From positions 4,611,501 to 4,675,500 of the forward strand of contig NZ_CP139979.1 of NCBI RefSeq assembly GCF_034424525.1: a stretch of DNA of 64,000 nt. The letters run 5' to 3'. Shown piece by piece: positions 53,495-63,230 of the stretch; the first letter of the stretch is position 1; every line of letters starts with the position of its first letter. Under the pieces are notes generated by a model. It searched no databases, was not told where the DNA came from, and saw nothing but the letters and a program-made list of their open reading frames with translations. The position numbers were made by a program, and so were the translations under genes. The DNA is from Sphingobium yanoikuyae. Its GTDB lineage: Bacteria; Pseudomonadota; Alphaproteobacteria; Sphingomonadales; Sphingomonadaceae.

Positions 53495-54853
53495 GGTCGT
53501 GTCCCACGGGGTGGTGTAGGAAGGTTTCTCTGAGAGGGTGGCCACCGTCGATCTTCTGGTAGGGTTCGGATGCGAACTCGAACCTGGAGAAGAAGACGAT
53601 GACCGACGACAGAATGGCCCTTGTTGAGCTGATTGAGCAAGGGGCAGACAGCGATTTGGTGCGCGATATGCTGGCATTTGCCGCCGAGCGCATGATGGAT
53701 CTGGAGATTGAGGCCAGAACGGGTGCGGCTGCGGGCAGTCGCAGCCCGGCGCGGCTCAACCACCGCAACGGCTATCGCGAACGGGGCTGGGACACTCGGG
53801 CCGGCCGGATCGAGCTGGCGATCCCCAAGCTCAGGAAGGGCAGTTACTTCCCGAGCTTCCTTGAGCCACGCCGCACGGCTGAGAAGGCGTTGGCGGCGGT
53901 GATCCAGGAAGCCTACGTCCACGGTGTCTCGACTCGCTCGGTCGACGATCTGGTCAAGGCGATGGGCGCCAGCGGCGTCTCGAAGAGCCAGGTGAGCCGT
54001 CTGGTGGCCGAGATCGACGAACGGGTGAACGCCTTCCTGCAGCGGCCGATCGAGGGCGAGTGGCCCTACCTGTGGATCGACGCCACCTACCTCAAGGTCC
54101 GCGAGGGCGGGCGGATCGTCTCGACGGCGGCGATAATCGCCGTCGGCGTCAACACCGATGGTCGGCGCGAGGTTCTGGGCGTTGCCACCGGCCCTTCAGA
54201 AGCGGAACCCTTCTGGAAAGCCTTCCTGCGCTCGCTCGCCGACCGGGGACTTCGCGGGGTAAAGCTGGTCATCGCGGACGACCACAAGGGGTTGCGCGCC
54301 GCCGCCAGCAAGGTGTTCGCCGCGAGCCAGCAACGCTGCCGGGTCCACTGGATGCGCAATGCGCTGGCACATGCCGCGCCCAAGCAGCGACCGGCAGTCA
54401 TCGCCATGATCAAGACGATCTTTGCGCAGGAAACGGCTGAAGCGGCTCACCAGCAATGGGAACAGGTCGCCGATGCCCTGCGCGAGAAGTTCCCGAAGCT
54501 GGCCGACATGATGGCCGGATCGCGCGAGGACGTGCTTGCCTACATGACCTTCCCGAAGGAGCACTGGGCGCAGATCGCGTCGACCAACCCGCTGGAAAGG
54601 GTGAACAAGGAGATCAAGCGAAGGGCCGATGTCATCGGCATCTTTCCGAATGACGCCGCCGTCGTCCGCCTCGTCGGAGCACTCATGCTGGAACAGAATG
54701 ATGAGTGGGCGGTGTCACGCCGTTACATGACGCTGGAAACCCTCGGCTCGGTAAGCCATAACCCCATTGTCAGCCTGCCAGCTCTGGCTGCCTGACCCGA
54801 ACCTGATCCTACTGCGGATCGACGGTTCCTACACCACCCCGTGGGACACGACC
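53495..54853 (+). mobile_element. complete IS256-family insertion sequence in ispH-crtE
   Basis: 1359 bp with perfect 28-bp terminal inverted repeats (GGTCGTGTCCCACGGGGTGG... at the left end, its reverse at the right). One transposase gene reads opposite to the target gene. Nine-base target duplications flank it. Removing 1368 bp (the element plus one duplication copy) restores the ispH-crtE frame exactly. Confidence 0.95.
53599..54795 (+). CDS. IS256 family transposase
   Basis: A 398-residue DDE transposase of the mutator (IS256) type: NHRNGYRERGWDTRAGRIEL near residue 53, the first Asp in WPYLWIDATYLKVREGG, the signature VIADDHKGLRAAASKVFAA with the second Asp, and the region STNPLERVNKEIKRRADVIG with the catalytic Glu. 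The frame is full length and intact. GAGAAGAAG lies before the ATG. Confidence 0.95.
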   Translation: MTDDRMALVELIEQGADSDLVRDMLAFAAERMMDLEIEARTGAAAGSRSPARLNHRNGYRERGWDTRAGRIELAIPKLRKGSYFPSFLEPRRTAEKALAAVIQEAYVHGVSTRSVDDLVKAMGASGVSKSQVSRLVAEIDERVNAFLQRPIEGEWPYLWIDATYLKVREGGRIVSTAAIIAVGVNTDGRREVLGVATGPSEAEPFWKAFLRSLADRGLRGVKLVIADDHKGLRAAASKVFAASQQRCRVHWMRNALAHAAPKQRPAVIAMIKTIFAQETAEAAHQQWEQVADALREKFPKLADMMAGSREDVLAYMTFPKEHWAQIASTNPLERVNKEIKRRADVIGIFPNDAAVVRLVGALMLEQNDEWAVSRRYMTLETLGSVSHNPIVSLPALAA

Positions 54854-55377
54854 GGCGTTTCATCTGGCAGGGGGAGGGCGCTGACACTGGCCAGATCCGC
54901 TACTATCGAAATGGCGTCAGGGGGCAATTGTCCAGTGGTTCCGATTATCTCGGGATGGTCCGCATGGCCGACGAGCAAGACGTGGCGGCCTTGCGAATTC
55001 CATTGAGCGACCTCGGAATGAATTTTTGCGACCAAAGGGCAAATGGCATCCACGACGCGCAAACCACGTTTATCCGCCTGCGCTTTCACGGCGGCTGCAC
55101 TTCCATGCGCGGACAATATCGTGACTGCGCCTTGAGGGATTTCGCTCACATCCTCAACAAAAACGGCGCCTAATTCCTCAAGCTGCTTTAGCACCCTTCG
55201 GTTGTGCACGATCGCATGGCGCACATAGACAGGAGCACCATGGACATGCAGCGCGTCCTCAACGGCTGCAATCGCACGTCGTACGCCAGCGCAAAAGCCA
55301 CGCGGATTGGCCAACAGCACCCGTCTGGGCTCAGGAGAAAAAGCCTGATCTTCTCTATCGTCTGGTGCGCTGATCAT
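54854..55377 (-). pseudogene. ispH: N-terminal part of IspH, cut by IS256
   Basis: About 175 codons of 4-hydroxy-3-methylbut-2-enyl diphosphate reductase, the last step of the MEP isoprenoid pathway. It has the iron-sulfur Cys in LANPRGFCAGVRRA, SAHGSAAAVKAQ, the second Cys in DAICPLVAKIHSE and the VGHADHPEIIGTTGQ loop with catalytic His-Pro-Glu. It stops within IS DNA after PLPDETPVV. The intact gene would have been a 622-residue IspH-CrtE fusion. A separate housekeeping ispH must exist if the cell depends on the MEP pathway. Divergent from crtI. Confidence 0.92.
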
Positions 55378-55510
55378 CGCCTCATCCTATCTATCTGACA
55401 TATTTTCAGTTTTTGGCTTTGAATACCATACTCCCCTTTGGACAGGTTGTGGCACTCCACCAATTCCATAGCGATGCCTTGAACCAGCATTCCTCAAACC
55501 AAGGCGATAC

Positions 55511-57001
55511 ATGATGTCATCAAAGCCTTCTGCAATCGTCATCGGATCAGGCTTTGGGGGACTTGCGCTTGCAATCCGCTTGCAAAGTGCCGGTATCGGC
55601 ACGACGCTCATCGAGGCACGCGATCGCCCAGGCGGGCGAGCCTATCGCTGGGAAAGAGAAGGTTACATATTCGACGCCGGTCCGACCGTGATTACCGATC
55701 CGGCCTGCCTGGAAGAATTATGGATGCTTTCAGGCAATCGAATGGATGAGGATGTGACCCTCAAGCCGGTGAGCCCCTTTTATAGGCTTGTCTGGAACGA
55801 TGGCACACAGTTCGATTATTCCAATGATGACGCGCTGTTGGAAAAAGAGATTGCCAAGCTCGATGCGAAAGACATCGAAGGCTACCACCGGTTTCTGGAC
55901 TATGCGCGGTCAGTTTACCAGGAGGGCTACGTAAAGCTGGGTGCAGTCCCATTTCTTGATTTCAAGAGCATGTTGAAAGCGGCACCCGCCCTTGCCCGGC
56001 ACAAAGCATGGCGGTCTGTCTATGCAATCTTATCGAGCTTCGTGGGGAACGAAAAGCTACGCCAGGCCCTGTCATTCCACACTTTGCTGGTCGGGGGCAA
56101 TCCGATGAGCACGAGTGGCATCTACGCCCTTATCCACCACTTGGAGCGGGAGGGAGGAATATGGTGGACGACTGGCGGCACAAACGCACTCGTCGATGGG
56201 ATGGTGGCGCTTTTTGAGCGATTGGGCGGAGCGCTCATGCTGAATGAACCGGTACGGGAAATTTTACATGAAGGGCGTCGCGTAACTGGCGTGGTCACGC
56301 AGGATGGACGTCGCATTCATGCAGATCAGATCGCCTCCAACGCGGATGTTGTCAGCACCTATAAAATGATCGTCGGGTCTTCTCACGCATTGAGGAAAAG
56401 GCATTCACTCGAAGCTAAGCGATTTTCTCCCAGTCTTTTTGTTTTACATATGGGAATTAAAGGAAATTTTCCGAAAATCGCGCACCACTCGATTCTATTT
56501 TCCGATCGCTACGGTCCCTTATTGGACGACATTTACAAGGGGGGGCGCTTGCCGAAGGACCCGTCAATCTATTTGCATAATCCCGGAGCCAGTGACGCAA
56601 GCGTGGCTCCTGCCGGCAAATCGGTCTTGTACGCGCTCGCCCCTGTGCCGCATTTGGGCGCTGCGGCAGTCAATTGGGCGGAGGAGGGCGACCGCTATCG
56701 CCAAATCATCATAGGCCGCATTCGCGACCTGTTGATCCCCGATATCGAGGATCGGATCGAAATCTGCTTTCACTATACGCCGGAAGATTTCCAAAGGGAT
56801 TTGGACGCTCATCTCGGTAGCGCTTTCAGTCTAGAACCGGTGCTGACGCAGAGCGCCTGGTTTCGAGCACATAATCGTGATGACCGATTTGAAAATCTTT
56901 TCCTGGTAGGAGCAGGTACCCATCCCGGCGCGGGCATCCCGGGCGTTGTCGGAAGTGCCAAAGCGACTGCAGGGCTCATGATGCAAACCGGGAGGCCCTG
57001 A
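55511..57001 (+). CDS. crtI: phytoene desaturase
   Basis: A 496-residue FAD enzyme that converts phytoene to lycopene in carotenoid synthesis. FAD loop: AIVIGSGFGGLALAIRLQSA near residue 8, GRAYRWEREGYIFDAGPTVI follows, and the C-terminal CrtI box LFLVGAGTHPGAGIPGVVGS with AKATAGLMM. CAAGGCG precedes the ATG 55511 (55514 also possible). It is divergent from the ispH-crtE gene across 133 bases. No crtB, crtY or other carotenoid genes follow. Confidence 0.95.
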   Translation: MMSSKPSAIVIGSGFGGLALAIRLQSAGIGTTLIEARDRPGGRAYRWEREGYIFDAGPTVITDPACLEELWMLSGNRMDEDVTLKPVSPFYRLVWNDGTQFDYSNDDALLEKEIAKLDAKDIEGYHRFLDYARSVYQEGYVKLGAVPFLDFKSMLKAAPALARHKAWRSVYAILSSFVGNEKLRQALSFHTLLVGGNPMSTSGIYALIHHLEREGGIWWTTGGTNALVDGMVALFERLGGALMLNEPVREILHEGRRVTGVVTQDGRRIHADQIASNADVVSTYKMIVGSSHALRKRHSLEAKRFSPSLFVLHMGIKGNFPKIAHHSILFSDRYGPLLDDIYKGGRLPKDPSIYLHNPGASDASVAPAGKSVLYALAPVPHLGAAAVNWAEEGDRYRQIIIGRIRDLLIPDIEDRIEICFHYTPEDFQRDLDAHLGSAFSLEPVLTQSAWFRAHNRDDRFENLFLVGAGTHPGAGIPGVVGSAKATAGLMMQTGRP

Positions 57002-57069
57002 GGCCCGTGTGAACATTGCTGTTCTATAGGCCTACAGAGCTCTATCGCTCACGCTCTATGGATGATCCG

Positions 57070-58710
57070 TTATCTTTCCAGCGCCAAGATCTGCTGCTCG
57101 GACAATAATTGCTGTTTCAGCATCCCGTAATCGACATCCTGCACGCTCCTGCCCTCCCGGATCGCGATGGATGCCGCAGCAGCGGCCGATTGGCCAAGGA
57201 TCATGAAGACGGGCTCCATTCGGATCGAGCCATAGGCAATGTGCGATGCCGACAAGGCGACCGGGACCAGTAGGTTGGTCGCTTCCTGGCGCTTCGGGAT
57301 GATCGCATCATAGCTGATCGGATAGGCGCGTTCAGGGCTGACCTCGATATTCCCTTCGTTGCGCGCAAAGCCTCTTGCATCGACGATCCGCCGGACATTG
57401 TGCGAGTCCATATTATATGATCCCATGCCGACCGGCCTGGGCGTCGCCTTCGTGCCGCGCAAATGCGGTTCGGCCATGACAAAGTCCGAAACCATGCGCC
57501 GCGCTTCGCGCACATAAACTTCCCGCGGCCAGTTACCATTGCCGGTGAATTCATCCTTGCACAGGCCCCAGCGCGACATTTCGGTGCGCGTCTCGGCCGG
57601 TACGCCAGGATCGTTTGCCATGAACCACAGCAGCCCCTGCTGATAGTCCACATGCTCCTGAATGATGGCAGCCCGTTCGGTGTCGGTTCCCTCGGGATAG
57701 CGGTAATTCATGCCGATATCATCGAAGGAGAAGGCACCGAAATTGTTGGTGTCGGTCTTGCCGTTGGGGATGCGATCGAATTTGCGGAAAAAGTCGCGAT
57801 AGCCCGCATCCATATAGCGTTTGAGCAACGCATATTGGCGCGGATCATAATGGCGCGGCCTGGGAAAAGGCGTGCGGTTGGCTGGCACGTCGGTCAGGCA
57901 CATGCGGAATGTATAGGCCTGTATGCGATGGTCGCCCGTGCCGTCCGGCGCGATCGGATCTGCCGTTACCCGCGGCAACAGGCCGCTGCCGGGCTTACCC
58001 GGGACGACATAGGGATCGACGTCCAGTGTGAATTGATGATTGGTCGTGTTGGCCATCTGGACGCCGTTCAACGTCTCGCCGTAGGTGGCATTTGCTTCGC
58101 GCCCGACCGCAAAGCCCACCCCTGCCCCCGCCATCAGATCGCCTTCATAGCTGGCATCAATGAAGACATGTCCGGCAAAACGACGACCAGTCCCGGAACG
58201 GAAGGCGACAACCCGACCGGCTTTCACCTCCACGGCCCCGTCCCGCCGATCGATCGGCTGGGATCGAACGACGGTAACACCGGCCTCCTTCAGCCAGGCC
58301 TCGTAAATCCCCTCAGCCACCTTGGGCTCGAACTGCCACATCGCATCGTCATTGACGAAATTCTCGGCGTTCTCCGGACGCCTGGCAAAGGTCCAGGCAG
58401 CCGGATCATCATAATGACGCTTCACCCGCCGATAAAATTCGAGCGAGAGGCCACCAATGGCGCGATGATTGCCGGTGTCGGACCAGCCCAGGCCATTGGT
58501 CGTCATGCCGCCGACATAGGCGTCGCGACAGACGAGCAGCACCGACCGGCCCAGCCGCCGTGCCTCGACCGCCGCAATGACGCCGGCCGAGGTGCAGCCA
58601 TATATCACGATATCCGCCGGTGTTTGTGCAACCGTGCTGGCGTCGGCCGCGCCGGCCAGCAGAAGGGCCGCGGCGAGCATGGGGCGAAGCGCCTTGATCC
58701 TGCCAGCCAT
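57070..58710 (-). CDS. exported FAD-dependent oxidoreductase
   Basis: A 546-residue protein with a signal peptide (residues 1-24, PMLAAALLLAGAADA), an FAD loop DIVIYGCTSAGVIAAVEARR near residue 33, and family motifs YVGGMTTNGLGWSDTGNHRA, FIDASYEGDLMAGAGVGFAVGR near residue 185, and a C-terminal VPVALSASHIAYGSIRMEPV and MILGQSAAAAASIAI. The group (FAD-dependent oxidoreductase, pfam12831-like) is common beside TonB receptors for plant polymers. The start codon overlaps the TonB receptor stop, so the genes are co-translated. Substrate unknown. Confidence 0.85.
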   Translation of the reverse strand: MAGRIKALRPMLAAALLLAGAADASTVAQTPADIVIYGCTSAGVIAAVEARRLGRSVLLVCRDAYVGGMTTNGLGWSDTGNHRAIGGLSLEFYRRVKRHYDDPAAWTFARRPENAENFVNDDAMWQFEPKVAEGIYEAWLKEAGVTVVRSQPIDRRDGAVEVKAGRVVAFRSGTGRRFAGHVFIDASYEGDLMAGAGVGFAVGREANATYGETLNGVQMANTTNHQFTLDVDPYVVPGKPGSGLLPRVTADPIAPDGTGDHRIQAYTFRMCLTDVPANRTPFPRPRHYDPRQYALLKRYMDAGYRDFFRKFDRIPNGKTDTNNFGAFSFDDIGMNYRYPEGTDTERAAIIQEHVDYQQGLLWFMANDPGVPAETRTEMSRWGLCKDEFTGNGNWPREVYVREARRMVSDFVMAEPHLRGTKATPRPVGMGSYNMDSHNVRRIVDARGFARNEGNIEVSPERAYPISYDAIIPKRQEATNLLVPVALSASHIAYGSIRMEPVFMILGQSAAAAASIAIREGRSVQDVDYGMLKQQLLSEQQILALER

Positions 58711-61673
58711 CAGAAAGTCGCCGCCACGCCGAAGAAGAAACGGCGGTCCTCTCGCAGCGAACTGAGCAGGCGCGCCGGATCCTGGAGATATTGCCGTTCG
58801 ACGGACCGGGTGAGATTGATGGCCTCTGCCGTCAGGCGGACGGTCTTGGTGAGGTTGATCTGGGCCGAAGCGTCGAGTTGCCCCCTGGCCTGCATATAGG
58901 AGCTGCCGCCCGATGCGGCGCTGCCCTGCCCCTGCAGATATTTGCTGCGGTGGATATAGGCGACCCGGAAGGACAGCAATTCGTCCTCATAATAGCCGAT
59001 GAGATTATAGCTATGCTTCGACAGGCCCGGCAATGGCAGGCCGCGTTGGGTCGCCTCGTCTACCAGCGGCGTCTTGCTGTCGACGAAGGTATAATTGGCC
59101 TGAATGCCGAGATTGTCGAAGGGCGCCGGCAGGAAACGCAGCGCGTGCTGATAGGCCAATTCGAATCCCTTGATGGTACCCGACTTGCCATTGACCGGCT
59201 GGGTAATCTGGAACAGGTCGTCCGGCCCCGTCGACAGGCCGGGCACGAATTCGGGCCGGGTCGTGTTGATGGTGAAGGAACTGACGTCCTTGTAGAAGCC
59301 GGCAAGCGTCAGCGCACTGGACGGTGCAAAATACCATTCGAGTGTCGCATCATATTGCGTTGCCTGGAACGGCCGCAGGGCGGGATTGCCACGCGATCCC
59401 GTGCGGGCGACGATGAATGGAATGAAGCTCACCCCGACATCGTTAAGACTGGGACGCGCGACCACCTTGGCAGCGGCAGCGCGGAACATGAGGCTGGGCG
59501 ACAGCTCGAGCGAGAGGTTGGCGCTCGGCAACCAATAGTCGAAGCGCGATTTCGACGCGGTTGCCTGTGTGTCCGACAGATAGCCCGAGGATATGCGCTC
59601 GATACTGATATAGCGCACCCCCGCATTGCCGGTGATCGGTATCGATCCGACCTCGCTCTTGAAATTGGCCCGGACATAGAAGGCGAGCGTGTCCTGATCC
59701 ACGTCGCGGATCGACACGCGGCCAAGCGGGATCGTATCGGCGCGAGGGATCGGCAGGCCAAATGCATCGCGTGCAACATCCTTGTCCACGGTCCCGGTCA
59801 GCAAGTCGCGTGGGAAATCGCCCGAGGCTCCAGGAAAGAAGCTGCTCATGCTATTGTCATAATTGAGCCCCGGCATCTCATCGACGGTGATGATGCCATC
59901 GCCATTCTTGTCACCAACGGCCAGCAGGCTTGCCGCGGAGGGGACGCTTTGTGGCGATTCCGAATAAAATTTGATCTTCTCGTAGCGCGAGCCAACCTGG
60001 ATCGAGCTGAGCAAGCCCCAGTCGGTGCGGATGTCGAAATCGACACGGCCGTCATAGCCGCTGTTGTTGGTGATATTGTCGCCATCGAAGATCGATGCCA
60101 GCTGATATTGCGCCGGATCGTTACGGTCGAAATTGGTGTCGAGCGAAAGGTTGGGCACCGGGCCGCCCCCCGAGAAATCATAGCTCGCATTGGTGACATT
60201 GCCGGCACGCGGGACCACCACATAGGTGAAGGATGCGCCAGGGCCACCATCCGTGCCCTTGCCCTTGCTGTAGGAAGCGTCCGCCGACATCTTCACGACA
60301 TCACCGTCATATTTGGTCGAGAAACCAAGATTGGTGGATCGGAACTCGGTCGGCTCGTCATAGATGAGCGGCCGCAGCGTCACGCCGGTGAAGGTGCCGC
60401 TGACGACGGTGCCATGTTCGTCAGCAACAGCATCGACGTCATTATTATTGAAGAGAATCTGGTAATTGGCGCTGTTGCGTTCCCGTTTCAGCCGCGAATA
60501 GGTGCCGTCGAGAATGATCTCCCAATTGTCGGCAGGACGAAACTGCAGCGAACTGTTGAGCGTCAGGCGCTGCTCCCGCCGATCATAGATGCGCGCCATG
60601 AAACGATTCGGCCGGAACAGGCCGGGGTCGTCGACGCCGTCACCATCGCCGTCGATGGCATCAGTACGGGTCCAGCCGCCGGAATCGAATGACTGTCCCT
60701 GGGTATGGGTGTTGGAATAGGCGATGCTGGCAAGGACGCCGAAGCGATCGTCGAAATTCTTCGAGATGAGGGCTGAGCCTCGGTAGCCAAGATGATCGGC
60801 CTGGTCGGTATAGGCACCCTGAAGCCGCCCGCTGATGACAAGGTCGTCAAGGTCGAGCGGACGCTTGGTCTTGAGGTTCACGGTGGCGCCAAGCGCCCCT
60901 TCGGGCATGTCGGCGGTGGGAGACTTCGAGACGACGATGCTGCCGATGATTTCCGGACTGATCGATTCTAGCGACGCACTGCCACCTGCACCCGGCCCCA
61001 GGAAGGTGCGGCCGTTGATTTCCAGGCGGTTCTGGGAAATGCCGCGGACGGTGAAGTTCGAGCCATCGCCTTCGCGCCGCGTGATCTGGACGCCGGTGAT
61101 GCGGCTCATGGATTCAGCGACATTCTGGTCAGGCAGCTTGCCGATATCCTGCGCCGTGATGACATCGACGATGTTGCTGGCGCGGCGCTTCACATTGATC
61201 GACTGCTGCAACGAGCCGCGAATGCCGGTGACAATGATGTCCTGCGCCGCCTGATTGTCGGAAGAGACTATGTCATCTGGTGCAGCGCCCGCCGCTTCAC
61301 TCCCCTGTGGATTGGGCTCACCGGCCGGCATCATGGTGAAAGCGGCTGCCGGGGTCGGACCGACCTTGCCTCGCTTGAGCACGATGGCGCTGCCGACCCT
61401 GACCATGACGAGATCCGTGCCTGCAAGCAGGCGCTGAAGCGCCTGCGACACATCCATTGCCCCTTTGATGCCGGAAATGGTGACACCCTCAGCTGTGGGG
61501 GCCGACACCAATATTTCGATACCCGCCTGTCTGGCAAAGAGCGGGATGCCGGTGCGCGCCGGTTGCGCGGGGATATCGAATCGCCGGACCTGGGCCGCCG
61601 CCTCTGCAGGCGAAGCCATGCTCCAGGCCAGGCTGGCTGAAGCCAACATAAAATAGGCGCGCGAAGCTCTCAT
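58710..61673 (-). CDS. TonB-dependent receptor with STN signalling domain
   Basis: A 987-residue outer-membrane receptor. Signal peptide residues 1-28, STN domain 33-85 (FDIPAQPARTGIPLFARQAG, ILVSAPTAEGVTISGIKG), plug domain about 135-260 (ASNIVDVITAQDIGKLPDQN, VAESMSRITGVQITRREGDG) and a beta-barrel to the C-terminal Phe (RRFFFGVAATF). The STN domain signals to FecR/sigma when substrate is bound. This large IgnoreTonB-type receptor class usually carries sugars or glycans in sphingomonads. GGGGAGG precedes ATG 61673. Confidence 0.9.
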   Translation of the reverse strand: MRASRAYFMLASASLAWSMASPAEAAAQVRRFDIPAQPARTGIPLFARQAGIEILVSAPTAEGVTISGIKGAMDVSQALQRLLAGTDLVMVRVGSAIVLKRGKVGPTPAAAFTMMPAGEPNPQGSEAAGAAPDDIVSSDNQAAQDIIVTGIRGSLQQSINVKRRASNIVDVITAQDIGKLPDQNVAESMSRITGVQITRREGDGSNFTVRGISQNRLEINGRTFLGPGAGGSASLESISPEIIGSIVVSKSPTADMPEGALGATVNLKTKRPLDLDDLVISGRLQGAYTDQADHLGYRGSALISKNFDDRFGVLASIAYSNTHTQGQSFDSGGWTRTDAIDGDGDGVDDPGLFRPNRFMARIYDRREQRLTLNSSLQFRPADNWEIILDGTYSRLKRERNSANYQILFNNNDVDAVADEHGTVVSGTFTGVTLRPLIYDEPTEFRSTNLGFSTKYDGDVVKMSADASYSKGKGTDGGPGASFTYVVVPRAGNVTNASYDFSGGGPVPNLSLDTNFDRNDPAQYQLASIFDGDNITNNSGYDGRVDFDIRTDWGLLSSIQVGSRYEKIKFYSESPQSVPSAASLLAVGDKNGDGIITVDEMPGLNYDNSMSSFFPGASGDFPRDLLTGTVDKDVARDAFGLPIPRADTIPLGRVSIRDVDQDTLAFYVRANFKSEVGSIPITGNAGVRYISIERISSGYLSDTQATASKSRFDYWLPSANLSLELSPSLMFRAAAAKVVARPSLNDVGVSFIPFIVARTGSRGNPALRPFQATQYDATLEWYFAPSSALTLAGFYKDVSSFTINTTRPEFVPGLSTGPDDLFQITQPVNGKSGTIKGFELAYQHALRFLPAPFDNLGIQANYTFVDSKTPLVDEATQRGLPLPGLSKHSYNLIGYYEDELLSFRVAYIHRSKYLQGQGSAASGGSSYMQARGQLDASAQINLTKTVRLTAEAINLTRSVERQYLQDPARLLSSLREDRRFFFGVAATF

Positions 61674-61747
61674 ACATCCTCCCCTGTCTGGCGCCCTGTT
61701 TTCTGGTGCGCTCTCGACCATCAAGAGACGGGCGGGTCGGTTTTCCG

Positions 61748-62692
61748 TCAGCTGCCTGCGATCTTTTTTCGCGAAAGGCGAATTTCCTCGGCTGTCATAC
61801 TTACCGAAATATCGAGGGAAATGGCCAGGGTCCGCGCAAAACCTGCCGGATTATCGATCCGGAACAGGCCGACCAGCTTCTCATTGGCAAGGCTTGGGTC
61901 GGACAGCACCAATTGCTGCTTGTTGTAGCGATTGAACCGGGCAATGGCGTCAGACAATGTGTCCCCTTCGAGCGCGATTTCACCCGCTCGCCAGGCGAGC
62001 GACCTCTCTATCGCCTGCGGTGAATTGCCAGTGGCGGGAACCAGCGCGCCCCGCTCGAAGGTCGCAAAATCCCCGGCCCTGAGGATGGTCATGGCCCCTG
62101 CCCCGTTACGGGCCCAGGTTGCCACGATCCCCTCGGTCACGGCAATCTGCACGCCATTTTCGGTCCGACTGACGGAAAAGGCCGTGCCGATCGCCCTTGC
62201 CTGCGCAATGCCGGCATCGACGATGAAGGGACGCCGTCGGTCCTTTGCAACCTGAAACCAGGCCTGACCTCTTGCCAGCGTGACGCGTCGGCTTTCCTCG
62301 TCGAGGGCAACCCGCAGGTCGCTACCACTGTCGATCGTTGCGACCGAACCATCTTCGAGCGGAAGACGCCGAATTTCACCGCGCTCGGTCGCGATATGCT
62401 CCCCCGTCCAGCGCGAAAACCCGACCATGCCCGCGATCGCCGCCGCCATGGCACCACCGACCCCGGCCGCCATCCATCGACGCCGCGTCCAATGGGAGCC
62501 GTGCTCCGGCCCGGCGTCGGCAACAAGCGCTTCCTCCGCCAGGGCCAGGGCAGCCTGCGCACGCAGCAGCGCCCCGGCATGGAGCCGGTCCTGTGCGAGC
62601 CATGCGTCAAGAGCGGCCTGTTGATGCGCATCCAAGGGATGGCGCATGGCCCAGTTGGCAGCTGCCTCGTCAATGCTTTCGCGCACGGACAC
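61748..62692 (-). CDS. FecR family anti-sigma/transmembrane regulator
   Basis: A 314-residue protein: N-terminal cytoplasmic domain (EAAANWAMRHPLDAHQQAAL, the DUF4880 part), one membrane helix near residue 75-95 (WMAAGVGGAMAAAIAGMVGF), and a periplasmic FecR domain (GEIRRLPLEDGSVATIDSGS, YRIGTAFSV-like RAIGTAFSVSRTENGVQIAV) with a C-terminal STN-interacting tail. It passes the receptor's signal to the ECF sigma encoded just upstream, which overlaps it by 23 bases. Confidence 0.9.
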   Translation of the reverse strand: MSVRESIDEAAANWAMRHPLDAHQQAALDAWLAQDRLHAGALLRAQAALALAEEALVADAGPEHGSHWTRRRWMAAGVGGAMAAAIAGMVGFSRWTGEHIATERGEIRRLPLEDGSVATIDSGSDLRVALDEESRRVTLARGQAWFQVAKDRRRPFIVDAGIAQARAIGTAFSVSRTENGVQIAVTEGIVATWARNGAGAMTILRAGDFATFERGALVPATGNSPQAIERSLAWRAGEIALEGDTLSDAIARFNRYNKQQLVLSDPSLANEKLVGLFRIDNPAGFARTLAISLDISVSMTAEEIRLSRKKIAGS

Positions 62693-63230
62693 CTCCGCTG
62701 CTCGAAGGCTGTTCCTGTTCGGGCTCGGTCAATGTGCGAAGAATGGTTCTCAAGCCGCGGCTCGCCTCATTCTCGACAATGGTTTCGCTGATGCCCAGCG
62801 TCTGGGCAATCATCTTCTGGCTCAAGCCCTCGACCCTGCGCATGATGAAGATCCGGCGGGCACGGTCGGACAGCTGTGCCAGCGCCGCCTGTACCCTGGC
62901 CAATTCCTGGCGTCCCTGCGCGAAGCGCTCGGGCGTCAGAGGATCACCTTCCTCTTCCCAACCATCAATGCCGGACGCAGTCTCGATGCGAACCACCCGC
63001 GCCCGCTCCACCTGTCGTTGCAATATGTGTCGCGCCATCGTGAAAAGATAGGCGCGCGGCACGGCAACATGCGCGACATCGGGCAGCTGGGCCAGACGGC
63101 AATAGCATTCCTGCACGATATCCTCCACATCGGCCGCCGCAAGCACACGCCGCCGCAACCAGCTCCGCAGGTCACGTTCATGGGGCAGAATTTCCCGTGC
63201 TACCCATCTGGCAAGCGCGTCGCGTTCCGT
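62670..63230 (-). CDS. FecI-like ECF sigma factor, probable ACG start
   Basis: An ECF sigma with region 2 (VEDIVQECYCRLAQLPDVAH, RAYLFTMARHILQRQVER) and region 4 (LARVQAALAQLSDRARRIFI, GLSQKMIAQTLGISETIVEN). Conserved family sequence (TERDALARWVAREILPHERD) begins at the ACG codon 63230, and no ATG, GTG or TTG lies in frame between it and the upstream stop. An AGGAG site sits seven bases before the ACG, the ideal distance. So the start is ACG, or a former ATG changed by one base. A TTG at 63158 would delete half of region 2. Activity is uncertain. Confidence 0.8.
   Translation of the reverse strand, partial: TERDALARWVAREILPHERDLRSWLRRRVLAAADVEDIVQECYCRLAQLPDVAHVAVPRAYLFTMARHILQRQVERARVVRIETASGIDGWEEEGDPLTPERFAQGRQELARVQAALAQLSDRARRIFIMRRVEGLSQKMIAQTLGISETIVENEASRGLRTILRTLTEPEQEQPSSSGGVRARKH

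Noticed and set aside
52141..53922. A 593-codon frame starting at 53922
   Set aside because: Its first part lies inside the IS256 element on the strand opposite the transposase; only the part up to 53494 is host gene sequence.
57463..60692. Plus-strand frames of 478 and 633 codons opposite the FAD oxidoreductase and TonB receptor
   Set aside because: Antisense shadows; the minus-strand proteins have clear domains.
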